51,079 nucleotides of DNA, from assembly GCA_001564065.1 (NCBI GenBank), contig LKNA01000014.1, positions 1 to 51,079 of the forward strand, given 5' to 3'. Positions 25,512 to 35,302 of this stretch are shown here, in pieces. A program made the translations under genes and the position numbers. The stretch comes from Chitinophagaceae bacterium T5-Br10_B2g13. Lineage in GTDB: Bacteria > Bacteroidota > Rhodothermia > Balneolales > Balneolaceae. The first letter of the stretch is position 1. Every line of letters starts with the position of its first letter. Under the pieces are notes generated by a model, which made no database searches, was not told the DNA's origin, and saw only the letters and a program-made list of their open reading frames with translations.

Positions 25512-26711
25512 TTACATTTCTGTGAGCGCGGGGAGGTGTTTCCAACCCTCTTTTTCATCAATCAGGGGATCCATCCCCCGCATCAGGCTGCTGTAGCGCA
25601 TCGAAAGTGTGGTAAAAATGTACTTAAGCTGCACATTCTGATAGAGCAGCTGCTTCAGATCCTGCAGGTGTTCAATCATCTCAACAATACGTGCATCTTT
25701 CATGGATGCCGTAAACTTTTTAATCACCTCCAGCTGATCTACATTGGTGATCAGTGTGCTTTCTCTCTGTTCACGATAAACCAAAATATCGCGCAAAAAT
25801 TGCTCAAGAGAATTACAGACGGCTATCTGATTCTCGGTATTAAGCTTACTGTTCCAGTCGTTGATGATTTGAAGAAGCGCGGGAACATCCTGTGTATAGG
25901 AATATCTCAAAAATTCGATGATCTCGGTTCGTGTCTGTTTTAATGTTTCTACATCGAAGTAACGCGCAAGTGCATAATTACCGTCAGCCATTCTGGCTAA
26001 AAATGAGGCCTCCTCTTCTGACTTATTATCATATTGGATCAGCCCATTTCGAATCTCCTCGTCAGGAAGGGGATTTAACCGGATTTGCTGGCACCTTGAT
26101 ATAATTGTTGGAAGCAGCTGGTCGGTTTTTGTTGCGGTAAGTATAAATACAAGCTTAGAAGAGGGCTCTTCCAGAAATTTCAGAAAGGCGTTTGCAGCCT
26201 CTTTTCGCATAGTATCGATCTCAGTGATGATCACCACCGTTCGTCGCCCTTCGTTTGGGTTGTATTTCATCAGCGGCTGAATGTCTGACCGATAGTAATC
26301 GATGGGATAGAATGCCCGCCTGTTTTTTGAGATGTTTTCGCTGTTCAGAGCCGGACGAACTGCAAAATCAACAATTTCGTATGGATCTTGTGCAACCATC
26401 TCAATTCTGGGCTGTATCTCACTTTCACCCTTCGATGGAAACGGAATAAAAAGGTGGATGTCGGGGTGAGCAAACCAGCTCGATTTTTTCGACTCTGCGG
26501 TACCTTTTAAATCAGTTAGGTTATCCACCCCATTGATCGCCTCAGCCATGGTTAATGCAAACGCAGTTTTCCCAACCCCGGATGGCCCTGTCAGCAGATA
26601 TGCATGACTCAGCCTGTCACTTTTCAGAATTCGTTCAACTTTCTCGCGGGCGTCGAACTGCCCTACAAGTCTGCGGTCTCCAAACGATATATTTTCTTTC
26701 AGTAGGCTCAT
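25512..26711 (-). CDS. holB: DNA polymerase III delta' subunit (clamp-loader AAA+ ATPase)
   Basis: A component of the clamp loader that opens the sliding clamp at primer ends. Walker A is GPSGVGKT (42-49), followed by a DnaX/HolB-like core with VVIITEIDTMRKEAANAFLKFLEEP (sensor and Walker B-like; the acidic DEAD-type box is reduced to TEID) and the SRC motif in TIISRCQQIRL. At 399 residues it is a typical bacteroidal HolB. The helical collar forms the C-terminal third. It lies between ccmB and dapF with short gaps. Confidence 0.92.
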   Translation of the reverse strand: MSLLKENISFGDRRLVGQFDAREKVERILKSDRLSHAYLLTGPSGVGKTAFALTMAEAINGVDNLTDLKGTAESKKSSWFAHPDIHLFIPFPSKGESEIQPRIEMVAQDPYEIVDFAVRPALNSENISKNRRAFYPIDYYRSDIQPLMKYNPNEGRRTVVIITEIDTMRKEAANAFLKFLEEPSSKLVFILTATKTDQLLPTIISRCQQIRLNPLPDEEIRNGLIQYDNKSEEEASFLARMADGNYALARYFDVETLKQTRTEIIEFLRYSYTQDVPALLQIINDWNSKLNTENQIAVCNSLEQFLRDILVYREQRESTLITNVDQLEVIKKFTASMKDARIVEMIEHLQDLKQLLYQNVQLKYIFTTLSMRYSSLMRGMDPLIDEKEGWKHLPALTEM

Positions 26712-26732
26712 CAGGTTAATTCATTTAAAGAT

Positions 26733-27395
26733 CTATTCATCCCAGATATAATCAAAAAGTAGTACACCGGCAGCAATGGTTGTTCCGCAATAACCAACCA
26801 GCGCGGCCAGATCATTCAACTCTGATCCGTCGGGACCGCTAACCAGGGCAATTGTGGTTGTACGGGTTAAGATAAGCAGCAGTGGAACCAATAGCGGGAT
26901 ACATAAAACAGAAAATACTGCTCCTTTTCGATCTGCTTTCGAGATCATAGCAGAAACCAGGGTGGTTACAGATGATAGTCCCGCGGCTCCAAACAGTATA
27001 GAAAGCAGAAAGTATGGCAGATGGATGATTGTCATGTTCATCATCACAATGTAGAAAAAAAAGGTGAAGACATGGAGGATTAAAAGAAACAGAAAATTGT
27101 AGACCAGCTTTCCGGTGTATACCTCAGTAGCCCTGGAGTTGAGCCGGAGCAGTTCCCATGTTTTCTTCTCCGTTTCCTGCACAAAAGATCTAATCATCCC
27201 CGTCATGGCAGCAAATAGAATGACAATCCATACCAGTCCGCTTTTGGGAGTAGGGTCGAGCTGTTGTGCGCTTAATGTGAATAGAATAAGCAGCAGGGCA
27301 GCACCCGTAAACGCAAGGAGTGTATTAATCGCATATTTTGTGCGAAGCTCCTGCGTGATCTCTTTTTTAAGAATTGTAAGTGAAGATTTAAGCAT
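26733..27395 (-). CDS. ccmB: Heme exporter protein CcmB (ABC transporter membrane subunit)
   Basis: The membrane subunit of the CcmABCD heme/cytochrome c maturation system. Its 220 residues have about six membrane helices, with LTILKKEITQELRTKYAIN at the N-terminus and the conserved FVQETEKKTWELLRL segment after helix two, both typical of CcmB. No ccmA, ccmC or ccmE gene is in this window, so partners must lie elsewhere. It is the first gene of the minus-strand operon, divergent from the PTS IIA gene across a 200-base promoter region. Confidence 0.9.
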   Translation of the reverse strand: MLKSSLTILKKEITQELRTKYAINTLLAFTGAALLLILFTLSAQQLDPTPKSGLVWIVILFAAMTGMIRSFVQETEKKTWELLRLNSRATEVYTGKLVYNFLFLLILHVFTFFFYIVMMNMTIIHLPYFLLSILFGAAGLSSVTTLVSAMISKADRKGAVFSVLCIPLLVPLLLILTRTTTIALVSGPDGSELNDLAALVGYCGTTIAAGVLLFDYIWDE

Positions 27396-27596
27396 AAAAT
27401 GACAGGTACAATGTGTGGCACTAAAGGTACAAAATTTTAACAGAGAGATGAGGGGAATTTACCTGCGCATATGATCGTTTTTATGATATAAAACAGGCTT
27501 GGAAAATAATCCGGGTCACTTCAGAATAATATTGAAGAGTATGCTGTATGCTCACTATATTCAGACGTACAAAAAACCGGATCTTGAATCATTTTT

Positions 27597-28067
27597 ATGA
27601 ATATCCATTCACTACTCGAAAAATCGACTATTCTAGCCAATCTTGATGTAAACTCTAAAGAAGAACTGCTCGAAAAGATGATTCAGGCACTATCCGGCCA
27701 GGTTGATTCTGAGCAGCTGGAAGAGATACGTAAATCTGTTTTCGAAAGAGAGGAGATCATGTCTACAGGTGTAGGCAAAAGCTTGGCCATCCCACATGGG
27801 AAAGTAAAATCGATAGATGAAAATTATGCCAGTTTCGCTAAGTTGAAAAATCCGATCGATTACGAATCTATTGACGGTGAACCGGTTCAAATGGTATTTT
27901 TACTGGTTGGCCCGGAGTCTAAACACACCATTCACATTAAACTTTTGAGCAGAATTTCCAGATTGATGAACAGTGTCTCCTTTCGCGAAATTTTAAGCGA
28001 CTGTGATACGCCGGAAGAGATTTATGACGCATTTCATCAAGAAGAGCAACGCTATTTTGCCACCTGA
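27597..28067 (+). CDS. PTS EIIA domain protein (EIIA-Ntr/fructose type)
   Basis: A cytoplasmic phosphocarrier or regulatory protein of 156 residues. The phosphorylatable His67 lies in STGVGKSLAIPHGKV, and the fold markers KEELLEKMIQAL and DGEPVQMVFLLVGPESKHTIHIKLLSRISRL are present. It is a lone EIIA (ptsN-like), as in many Bacteroidota that lack a full sugar PTS, so the role is probably regulatory. The upstream donors are not in the window. It starts a plus-strand series ahead of dacB and a sigma-54-type regulator; a link to nitrogen or sigma-54 control would be conjecture. Confidence 0.9.
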   Translation: MNIHSLLEKSTILANLDVNSKEELLEKMIQALSGQVDSEQLEEIRKSVFEREEIMSTGVGKSLAIPHGKVKSIDENYASFAKLKNPIDYESIDGEPVQMVFLLVGPESKHTIHIKLLSRISRLMNSVSFREILSDCDTPEEIYDAFHQEEQRYFAT

Positions 28068-28078
28068 TATTAGCGCCT

Positions 28079-29548
28079 ATGAAGAGTGCTCAACTTTCAT
28101 ATACATTTAAATTTCTGCTGCTTTTTCTGAGTTTCTTTTTTATTCAGAGCCAGCAATCAGTATTCAGTCAGATCTCTTCTGAAATCGATTTTATGATCGA
28201 TCGAAGCAGGGCAAATGATGCATTCTGGGCTATCCAGGTGTCCGACAGTTCTGGAAAAATACTTGAGGATTTGAACGGAAATAATTTAATCCGGCCTGCC
28301 TCAAACCTGAAACTAATCACATCTGGCGCTGTAATGGATGTGCTGGGCAAAGATTATCGATTTACCACAACACTTTATGGGAGGGGAGATATAGTCGGAA
28401 ATCGCTGGGTGGGCGATCTGATTGTAGAAGGAAGTGGAGACCCATCAATAAATGGTGAATTTTACGACGATCCTCTTTTTTTGTTTGAAGAGTGGTACCA
28501 GGTGCTGGACTCTTTGGGCATCGAGCAAATTGACGGAAGCATTATTGCCTACGACGGACTTTTTGATGACGTTCCTTATCCCCGCGGATGGGAGTGGGAC
28601 GACCTTTCGTACTACTACGCTCCGGAAATCAGTGCTCTCTCATTCAATTTTAATGTGGTGGATCTGGAAGTTGTAGCTGAGGGATCTGTTGGCTCCCAAC
28701 CTACCATTCGCTGGTTTCCTTTTAACACACCATACGTCGAGTTTTTAAACCAGCAGACGATTACACCGGCCGGTACGAAGTTTAATGAATCGTACCGCAG
28801 AGTGCTCGGTACAAACACGATAATCCTTCGAAGTACACTGCCCCAGGGATATTACGAAACGGAGCCTCTTTCGGTGCTTTCGCCATCAACCTACTTTATC
28901 GATACGTTTTCCCGCTATTTGGAGGATAGCGGTATACGGGTTAGAGGACAGCTTATTGTAGAAAGTGATTACTATTCCTGGAAACGTGATGGATTTAAAG
29001 TACTCTCAACGCATACCTCTGAGCCGCTTCATAAGATGATAACCTGGATGAACCGTGAAAGCGACAATTTGTTTGCTGAAATGCTGACGAAAAAAATAGG
29101 CAGTCATGTCTACAATACACAGGGGAGTACCGAAATTGGGCTTCAGGTTATTAAGGAGTTTATGAACTCGGCAGGTATGGATACTTCTGTCGTCAGGCTG
29201 AGAGATGCTTCCGGAATGGCTCCGGCCAATTTGATTCGGGCTTCGGATTTAAATCTGTATCTTAATTCCATCAAGGATAAACCATGGTTCGACGCCATGT
29301 ACGAATCACTCTCCGTTGGCGGATTGAACGGAACACTCGGGCACCGATTCAGGAACAGTTCATTTAGTGAAAAATTTTATGGAAAATCCGGTTTTATGTC
29401 CGGTGTGCGAACATTAAGCGGTTATCTGACAACAAACTCAAATCAACAGCTAACGGTTACGATTGCTACAAATAACTACACGGCGTCGACGGCCCACGTG
29501 GACTGGGTGCACGAAAGAATCCTGGAATATCTACATAATACCTATTAG
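28079..29548 (+). CDS. dacB: D-alanyl-D-alanine carboxypeptidase/endopeptidase (PBP4, S13 family)
   Basis: A periplasmic enzyme that trims or opens peptidoglycan crosslinks. The 489 residues start with a signal peptide (about 1-30). All three penicillin-binding motifs are visible: SxxK as SNLK (Ser75-Lys78), SxN as SDN in MNRESDNLFAEML, and KTG as KSG in FYGKSGFMSG. The characteristic S13 segment LIVEGSGDPSING is also present. The gene starts 11 bases after the EIIA stop and is followed after three bases by the NtrC-type regulator. Confidence 0.95.
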   Translation: MKSAQLSYTFKFLLLFLSFFFIQSQQSVFSQISSEIDFMIDRSRANDAFWAIQVSDSSGKILEDLNGNNLIRPASNLKLITSGAVMDVLGKDYRFTTTLYGRGDIVGNRWVGDLIVEGSGDPSINGEFYDDPLFLFEEWYQVLDSLGIEQIDGSIIAYDGLFDDVPYPRGWEWDDLSYYYAPEISALSFNFNVVDLEVVAEGSVGSQPTIRWFPFNTPYVEFLNQQTITPAGTKFNESYRRVLGTNTIILRSTLPQGYYETEPLSVLSPSTYFIDTFSRYLEDSGIRVRGQLIVESDYYSWKRDGFKVLSTHTSEPLHKMITWMNRESDNLFAEMLTKKIGSHVYNTQGSTEIGLQVIKEFMNSAGMDTSVVRLRDASGMAPANLIRASDLNLYLNSIKDKPWFDAMYESLSVGGLNGTLGHRFRNSSFSEKFYGKSGFMSGVRTLSGYLTTNSNQQLTVTIATNNYTASTAHVDWVHERILEYLHNTY

Positions 29549-29551
29549 ACG

Positions 29552-30922
29552 ATGAGTAAACAGCCGCAGATTTTAATAACGGATGATGAAAAGAGCATCA
29601 GAAATATTCTGCGGGATATACTTGAATACGAGTCATATAAAGTTGAAGAAGCTGAGAACGGGAGTGAAGCACTTGAAATCATTTCCGGTAAAGATGTAGA
29701 CCTCGTAATTCTCGATATTAAAATGAAGGGGATGGACGGCATTGAGACTCTCGAAAAGATAAAGGAGAAGAAGCCGGGATTGCCGGTGATCATGATCTCA
29801 GGCCATGGAACCATCAAAATAGCCGTGGACGCCACAAAGAAAGGGGCTTACGATTTTCTGGAAAAACCGCCTGACCTTAACCGCCTGCTCGTAACGGTTC
29901 GAAATGCCCTGAAGAGCAGTGAGCTGGAGCGCGAAAATCGTCAGATACGATCGGAGTTGCATGGTGCATCAGAAATTATTGGTGAGAGTGCGCCCATCAA
30001 AAAGATTAAAGATACTATTTCCAAGATCGCTGCAACCAACAGCCGCGTTCTCGTTACAGGAGAAAACGGAACAGGAAAAGAGCTTGTTGCAAGATCCATT
30101 CACAGCCAGAGCAGAAGGGCTTCTAAACCTTTTGTTGACGTGAACTGCGCCGCTATTCCCTCCGAACTACTCGAAAGTGAACTGTTTGGTCATGAGAAAG
30201 GATCGTTTACAGGTGCTGTAAAGCAGCGTATCGGAAAATTTGAACAGGCAGATGGCGGAACTCTCTTTCTGGATGAGATCGGTGATATGAGCCCCGATGC
30301 GCAGGCAAAAGTTCTTCGCGCACTACAGGAAAATAAGATTACCCGTGTGGGAGGTTCAGAAAATATCGAAGTTGATGTGAGGGTGATATCAGCAACGAAT
30401 AAAGATTTACAAAAGGCGATCAGTAATGGAGAGTTCAGGGAAGATCTCTACCACCGATTGAGTGTAATACCAATTCATATTCCGCCTTTGAGAGAACGAA
30501 AGGAAGACATTCCCCTTCTGGCCAGGAAGTTTTTATCTAAACTGGGAGAGGAGGATATCGTTTTTTCGAACAAAACATTTTCTGAAGATGCCATATCTGC
30601 TTTGAAGGCGCACACTTGGTCAGGTAATATCAGGGAATTACAGAATGTAGTTGAGCGACTCGCAATCCTTTCGCCCGATGATGAAATTACGGCCGATGAC
30701 GTGAGAAGGCTCGTGGTTGGTAAACAGAGCTCAGGGAGGGTTGTGGGAGAACTGATCGATGACCTGGAGAGTTTCCAGGCGTTTAAAGAGGAAGCTGAAA
30801 AACTCTTTTTGGTTAAAAAACTGGAGAAGTATAACTGGAATGTATCAGCAACAGCAGAGGCTATTGAAATTCGAAGAAGCCACATCTACAACAAGATGAA
30901 GAAATACGATATTGAGCGATAA
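29552..30922 (+). CDS. Sigma-54-dependent response regulator, NtrC family
   Basis: A 456-residue activator. The receiver domain (about 5-120) has the acidic pair Asp11/Asp12 and phosphoacceptor Asp55 (LVILDIKM). The AAA+ domain has Walker A GENGTGKE (170-177), Walker B LFLDEIGDM and the sigma-54 contact loop as GSFTGA (217-222), one residue off the usual GAFTGA. A Fis-type helix-turn-helix ends the protein (NVSATAEAIEIRRSHIYNKMKKY). The Ser variant occurs in working regulators, so activity is likely. No sensor kinase is adjacent. It starts three bases after dacB, which hints at an envelope-linked role. Confidence 0.95.
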   Translation: MSKQPQILITDDEKSIRNILRDILEYESYKVEEAENGSEALEIISGKDVDLVILDIKMKGMDGIETLEKIKEKKPGLPVIMISGHGTIKIAVDATKKGAYDFLEKPPDLNRLLVTVRNALKSSELERENRQIRSELHGASEIIGESAPIKKIKDTISKIAATNSRVLVTGENGTGKELVARSIHSQSRRASKPFVDVNCAAIPSELLESELFGHEKGSFTGAVKQRIGKFEQADGGTLFLDEIGDMSPDAQAKVLRALQENKITRVGGSENIEVDVRVISATNKDLQKAISNGEFREDLYHRLSVIPIHIPPLRERKEDIPLLARKFLSKLGEEDIVFSNKTFSEDAISALKAHTWSGNIRELQNVVERLAILSPDDEITADDVRRLVVGKQSSGRVVGELIDDLESFQAFKEEAEKLFLVKKLEKYNWNVSATAEAIEIRRSHIYNKMKKYDIER

Positions 30923-30964
30923 TTAAAGGCAAACTAAGAACTGAATCATCAGAATAATTAATCT

Positions 30965-31855
30965 ATGTCAGCAAAATTAATTGATGGAAAAAAGGTAGCA
31001 TCAGAACTGAAAGAACAGATCAGGGATGATGTAGAGAATTGGGTGAAAGCGGGTAACAGGCGTCCTTTTCTACAGGTGCTGCAAGTGGGAAATGATCCGG
31101 CGTCTTCAACCTACATCCGTGCTAAAACCCGATCCTGCGAAGAAGTTGGAATTGATACCGATACTACACACCTACCGGATACCGTTTCAGCAAAGGAGCT
31201 TAAATCAGTGATTCAGGGATTCAATGAAGATGATTCGATTGACGGCATTCTGGTTCAGCTTCCATTACCGTCACACCTTTCGTCACACGCCGTTATTGAG
31301 AGCATCGATCACCGGAAAGATGTGGATGGATTCCATCCTATGAATATTGGCCGATTGACGCTCGATCAGCCGACGTTTAAATCGTGTACACCGGCCGGTA
31401 TTTTTGAACTTTTTAAATATTACAGCATCCCTACAAAAGGGAAACACGCCGTGGTGGTTGGAGCCAGTAATATTGTGGGAACACCAATGTCTATCATGCT
31501 TTCCCGGGAAAATTCATCCGGAAAGGCAACCACAACCACCTGCCATAAATTCACGAAAGATATTACTCAGCACACGATTTCTGCAGATATACTGGTTGTT
31601 GCTGCCGGACAGCCAAACCTGATTAAGGCGGAAATGGTGAAAGAAGGGGCTGTGGTGATTGACGTTGGAATTAACCGGGTTGCCGATGAAACCAACGAAA
31701 GAGGCTATAAGTTAACCGGAGACTGTGATTTTGAAAGTTTGAAAGATAAAGTGAGCTGGATCACGCCGGTACCCGGCGGCGTGGGACCTATGACGGTAGC
31801 CATGCTGATGAAAAACACACTTCTTGCAGCTAAGAAGTCAATCTACCCGGATTGA
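30965..31855 (+). CDS. folD: Bifunctional methylenetetrahydrofolate dehydrogenase/cyclohydrolase
   Basis: It interconverts 5,10-methylene-THF, 5,10-methenyl-THF and 10-formyl-THF in the cytoplasm. The 296 residues contain the catalytic Tyr50 and Lys54 (STYIRAKTRSCEEVGI), the DGILVQLPLP loop, DVDGFHPMN and the nucleotide-binding VVVGASNIVGTPM. The terminal WITPVPGGVGPMTVAMLM is diagnostic. The length is normal. It is 42 bases after the NtrC-type gene and 16 bases before the DUF5683-like gene. Confidence 0.97.
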   Translation: MSAKLIDGKKVASELKEQIRDDVENWVKAGNRRPFLQVLQVGNDPASSTYIRAKTRSCEEVGIDTDTTHLPDTVSAKELKSVIQGFNEDDSIDGILVQLPLPSHLSSHAVIESIDHRKDVDGFHPMNIGRLTLDQPTFKSCTPAGIFELFKYYSIPTKGKHAVVVGASNIVGTPMSIMLSRENSSGKATTTTCHKFTKDITQHTISADILVVAAGQPNLIKAEMVKEGAVVIDVGINRVADETNERGYKLTGDCDFESLKDKVSWITPVPGGVGPMTVAMLMKNTLLAAKKSIYPD

Positions 31856-31871
31856 TGATCTTTAAATCCCT

Positions 31872-32624
31872 ATGATCGAATTACCACGTCTGAAACCTTT
31901 TCTACTGTTCCTGATACTGATCACATCAGTAACCGGAATATCTGCAGTTTCAGCTCAGTACAGTTATACTCAATCTAATCAGGACAATTCTTCTTTAAAG
32001 GTTGATATTACGGAGCAAAAATCACCAACGGCAGCATTTGTACGCTCGTTGGTTTTTCCCGGCTGGGGGCATTTTTATGCGGGTGATCAGCACAACAGCC
32101 GTGGGGCTGTGCATCTGGGATCTGATGCCGCTTTAATCGGATCGATATTTGGATTTAATGTTCGTGCAAATCGAATAGAAAACGATTTTATCACTTTTGC
32201 TAACCTCAAAGCCGGAATAGATCTGGCATCAAGAGACCGTTCTTTTCGGCTTGCCGTGGCTGATTTTAATTCACTTGATGATTATAACGACTATCAGTTG
32301 CGCGCCCGTAACTGGAATCGGCTGATTGAGGACACACCTGAAAACAGGTGGAACTGGCAGGGTACCGAAGATCGTAACAGATTCAGGGAAATGCGATCCG
32401 ATTCAGATCGAATACGAAGTCAAATTCCGGCACTGGCCGGCATCATGGTTGTGAATCGAATCATCAGTGCGATTAGTGCATATAATCGTGTACAAAATGA
32501 TTTGGAATCAGCAGGTACAAACAGGGCTGAATTGACGATACTGCCTGTGTTCAGTCAATCGGATTCCGCCATTCAAAGAGTTGAAACTTCGGGAGCAGCA
32601 GCGCATCTTAAAATCCGTTTTTAA
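31872..32624 (+). CDS. Exported DUF5683-like protein
   Basis: A 250-residue exported protein of unknown function. The signal peptide occupies about residues 1-36 (FLLFLILITSVTGISAVSAQ). The segment SPTAAFVRSLVFPGWGHFYAGDQHNSRGA is the characteristic P.A..RS...PGWGQ.Y motif of DUF5683 and related small envelope proteins in Bacteroidota. The rest contains a helical, Arg/Asn-rich portion (YQLRARNWNRLIED, RWNWQGTEDRNRFREM) and ends with a beta-like LKIRF. It sits between folD and truA in a tight plus-strand series. Confidence 0.75.
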   Translation: MIELPRLKPFLLFLILITSVTGISAVSAQYSYTQSNQDNSSLKVDITEQKSPTAAFVRSLVFPGWGHFYAGDQHNSRGAVHLGSDAALIGSIFGFNVRANRIENDFITFANLKAGIDLASRDRSFRLAVADFNSLDDYNDYQLRARNWNRLIEDTPENRWNWQGTEDRNRFREMRSDSDRIRSQIPALAGIMVVNRIISAISAYNRVQNDLESAGTNRAELTILPVFSQSDSAIQRVETSGAAAHLKIRF

Positions 32625-32642
32625 ATACGCCGGGATCTCATC

Positions 32643-33377
32643 ATGAACCGATTTAAACTTACATTCGAATATGAGGGGACTGATTTTAAGGGATGGCAGC
32701 GGCAACCTGATGTACGAACGGTTGAGGGGGTTATTGAGGAAGCACTCAGTAAACTTTATCAGAAAGAGATCAATATTATTGGTCAGGGGAGAACTGACTC
32801 TGGTGTTCACGCTCTGTCGCAAACAGCACATGCTGATCTGCCGGACCGCTACTCTCTCAACCGGATTGAACACGCTTTGAGGGGATTACTGCCCGGGGAT
32901 GTGGTGCTAAAGAAGATTGAACCGGCTGATCCAAATTTTCATGCACGATTTGGAGCCATCAAAAGAGCATATCGCTATCAGGTATCGCCTTTACCTGCTG
33001 CTATTCACAGAAACTATGTCTGGTGCTATTTTCAGGATATGAATGTCGAACTTTTGAAAACATGTGCAGAATTGGTTTTGGGAGAGCACGATTTTATCAA
33101 TTTTTGTATACCCAACGAAGAGGAGTTCGGAACAACAATCTGTTCAATCACAGAAAGCAATTGGACAGAAGATTCCGGACTTTTGGTATACGAGATAGAG
33201 GGAAATCGGTTTTTACGCCACATGGTACGCCGGCTGGTAGGAAGTATGATTCAGGTATCGGTCGGGAAGATCAGCTTAAACAAATTTGAAGGTCTTCTAA
33301 GTGGTGATGAAGTTCGCCAAAAAGCATTTTCTGCACCTGCCTGCGGACTATTCCTGACAAATGTTATCTATCCGTGA
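32643..33377 (+). CDS. truA: tRNA pseudouridine(38-40) synthase
   Basis: It makes pseudouridine at positions 38-40 of the tRNA anticodon arm. The 244 residues have YEGTDFKGWQRQP near the start, the catalytic Asp52 in GQGRTDSGVHAL, the RAYRY strand and NRFLRHMVRRLVGSM near the end, all diagnostic for TruA. The ATG at 32643 is 18 bases after the upstream stop, with a GGGATCTC stretch but no clear ribosome site. The length is typical. Confidence 0.97.
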   Translation: MNRFKLTFEYEGTDFKGWQRQPDVRTVEGVIEEALSKLYQKEINIIGQGRTDSGVHALSQTAHADLPDRYSLNRIEHALRGLLPGDVVLKKIEPADPNFHARFGAIKRAYRYQVSPLPAAIHRNYVWCYFQDMNVELLKTCAELVLGEHDFINFCIPNEEEFGTTICSITESNWTEDSGLLVYEIEGNRFLRHMVRRLVGSMIQVSVGKISLNKFEGLLSGDEVRQKAFSAPACGLFLTNVIYP

Positions 33378-33470
33378 TCGGTTCATGTTTACAAATTGAT
33401 AATGCTGGCGTAACGATTATTTAAGATCATATCTTCATTATTGAGCCATACGTTTAACCAAACTCAGTTT

Positions 33471-33755
33471 ATGTTAATTGGCTCAAGTTTTAATTCGAAA
33501 CTGGATGATATCCTGTTAACGGCATTACGGATCTCAAGAGAGACAAACAGTGAACGAATAGAAGTAGAACAACTCAATAAAGCCATAAAGCTGGATCGAC
33601 TGGAGATGAAAAACTACCTCGAGTATCTCAGTGACAAAAACATGGTTGCACTATCTACGATTGGCGGGCCATTTTTATACGGGCATATTGAGCTAATGCC
33701 TGATGGCGTGAAGAGAGCTGAGAAGATCATAAGCAACAAAAGGAAAGCAGATTAG
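33471..33755 (+). CDS. Small winged-helix-like protein of unknown function
   Basis: I do not recognise a family. From the ATG at 33471 there are 94 residues; a TTG at 33441 would add ten. The sequence is predominantly helical with a regular pattern (LDDILLTALRISRETN, VEQLNKAIKLDRLEMKNYLEYLSDKNMVALS, GHIELMPDGVKRAEKII). That is the layout of a small winged helix in which the last strand ends a DNA- or protein-binding wing. Coding character is good and it is followed by about 170 bases of promoter for ald. Confidence 0.65.
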   Translation: MLIGSSFNSKLDDILLTALRISRETNSERIEVEQLNKAIKLDRLEMKNYLEYLSDKNMVALSTIGGPFLYGHIELMPDGVKRAEKIISNKRKAD

Positions 33756-33928
33756 TGGTGTAAAAAGTATAATTCCTGATATCTTCATCTTACTGCCGGG
33801 CAATTGATTCCGATGAAAACTGAACGCAGTTCTCTTTTGCTCTCTTTTACACGATTTTCCCTCGCCTTTTGCAGAAAGTTTCCTACCTTTATAGCGACTT
33901 TTAAAAGATAAATAAAACGAGCTATATA

Positions 33929-35041
33929 ATGATTATTGGAGTACCTAAAGAGATAAAGACTCTTGAAAATCGTGTATCTCTGCAGCCGGGCGGCGCTCTT
34001 CAATTGAAAAATAAAGGACATAAAGTTCTTATTGAAAAAGGAGCCGGACTTGGAAGCGGTTTTACAGACGAAATGTATGAGCAGAGCGGCGCAACTATTG
34101 TTGATGATGTAGAAGAGGTTTGGGAAAAAGCCGAAATGATTATGAAGGTGAAGGAGCCGATAAAAGAGGAGTATCCTCGCATGCGGGAAGGTCAGATTAT
34201 CTTCACATACTTTCACTTTGCTGCAAGCCGTGAATTGACAGAAGCTGTTCAGAAATCGAAGTGTATTGCTATTGCTTACGAAACCGTAGAAAAAGCCGAC
34301 GGTTCACTTCCACTGCTTGTTCCAATGAGTGAAGTTGCCGGACGTATGGCTGCTCAGGAAGGAGCAAAATATCTGGAAAAAACATTCGGAGGCCGTGGTG
34401 TGTTGATGGGGGGAATTCCCGGAGTACCGCCAGCTAATGTTTTAGTTCTGGGTGGAGGAATAGTTGGTGTTAACGCTGCAAAAATTGCAGCCGGAATGGG
34501 TGCAAACACAACAATTCTGGATATCAATATTCCGAAACTGCGGTATCTCGACGACGTGATGCCTAAGAATGTGAACACACTCTTTTCAACTGAAGGAACC
34601 ATCAGGAATCTTCTTCCTACGACGGATCTGATCATTGGTGCGGTACTCATTCCGGGTGCCAAAGCGCCAAGTTTGGTTACCAAAGATATGCTTAGTTTGA
34701 TGCGTCCAGGTACGGTAATGGTTGACGTTGCCATTGATCAGGGTGGATGCTTTGAAACTTCAAAAGCCACAACCCATGATGAACCGATTTATGAGGTTGA
34801 TGATGTTGTGCACTACTGTGTAGCCAACATGCCGGGGGCTGTTCCGTACACGTCTACTCTGGGTCTGACCAACGTTACACTTCCATACGCTGCACAAATT
34901 GCGAATAAAGGATGGGAGAAAGCACTGAATGATGATCCTGTTCTGATAAAGGGATTAAATATTGCTGACGGTAAGATCGTCTACAAATATGTTGCAGATG
35001 CATTTGATATGGAGTACAATCCCATCGAAGATGTAGTGTAA
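33929..35041 (+). CDS. ald: Alanine dehydrogenase
   Basis: It catalyses NAD-dependent reversible oxidative deamination of L-alanine to pyruvate. The 370 residues show MIIGVPKEIKTLENRVSLQP (Arg15), KVKEP (Lys73-Pro77), the catalytic His96 in FTYFHFAAS, the Rossmann motif VLVLGGGIVGVNAAKIAAGMGA and MVDVAIDQGGCFETS. The length matches the family. It is monocistronic: its own upstream region (33756-33928) and a strong terminator directly after it. Confidence 0.97.
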   Translation: MIIGVPKEIKTLENRVSLQPGGALQLKNKGHKVLIEKGAGLGSGFTDEMYEQSGATIVDDVEEVWEKAEMIMKVKEPIKEEYPRMREGQIIFTYFHFAASRELTEAVQKSKCIAIAYETVEKADGSLPLLVPMSEVAGRMAAQEGAKYLEKTFGGRGVLMGGIPGVPPANVLVLGGGIVGVNAAKIAAGMGANTTILDINIPKLRYLDDVMPKNVNTLFSTEGTIRNLLPTTDLIIGAVLIPGAKAPSLVTKDMLSLMRPGTVMVDVAIDQGGCFETSKATTHDEPIYEVDDVVHYCVANMPGAVPYTSTLGLTNVTLPYAAQIANKGWEKALNDDPVLIKGLNIADGKIVYKYVADAFDMEYNPIEDVV

Positions 35042-35071
35042 CCATTATTATCAACTCTTGAAGATCGCTTT

Positions 35072-35106
35072 AATCCCGGCTGATTCAATTCAGTCGGGAT
35101 TTTTTT
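35072..35106 (+). terminator. Rho-independent terminator of ald
   Basis: AATCCCGGCTGA pairs with TCAGTCGGGATT across a six-base loop, with one mismatch, followed by a run of seven T. It is 30 bases after the ald stop. Confidence 0.9.
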
Positions 35107-35245
35107 ATCCGGCTACCACAGTTCAGAATTTTAGTATTATTGACTAAATGATATGCGGATATCGATGGCCAGAGTAGCGCTGAAAGGATAGGTAAGATAC
35201 TTGTTTAATTGTGATATCTCGGTTTTTACCAAAAGCTTAAAAAAC

Positions 35246-35278
35246 AAAACCCCACCGGTTTACACCGACAGGGTTTTA
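35246..35278. terminator. Bidirectional terminator between ald and gltA
   Basis: AAAACCC...CGGT, a TTAC loop, ACCG...GGGTTTT, with an internal CAC/ACA bulge, and A/T tracts on both sides. It is located 25 bases after the gltA stop on the minus strand. Confidence 0.8.
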
Positions 35279-35302
35279 ATTTGATAGAATCTTAGAAGAG
35301 CT

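Noticed and set aside
33867-33890. Bacteroidota promoter for ald (TTTG ... TACCTTTA)
   Set aside because: The spacing between the boxes is about 12 bases instead of about 19, so I did not annotate it.
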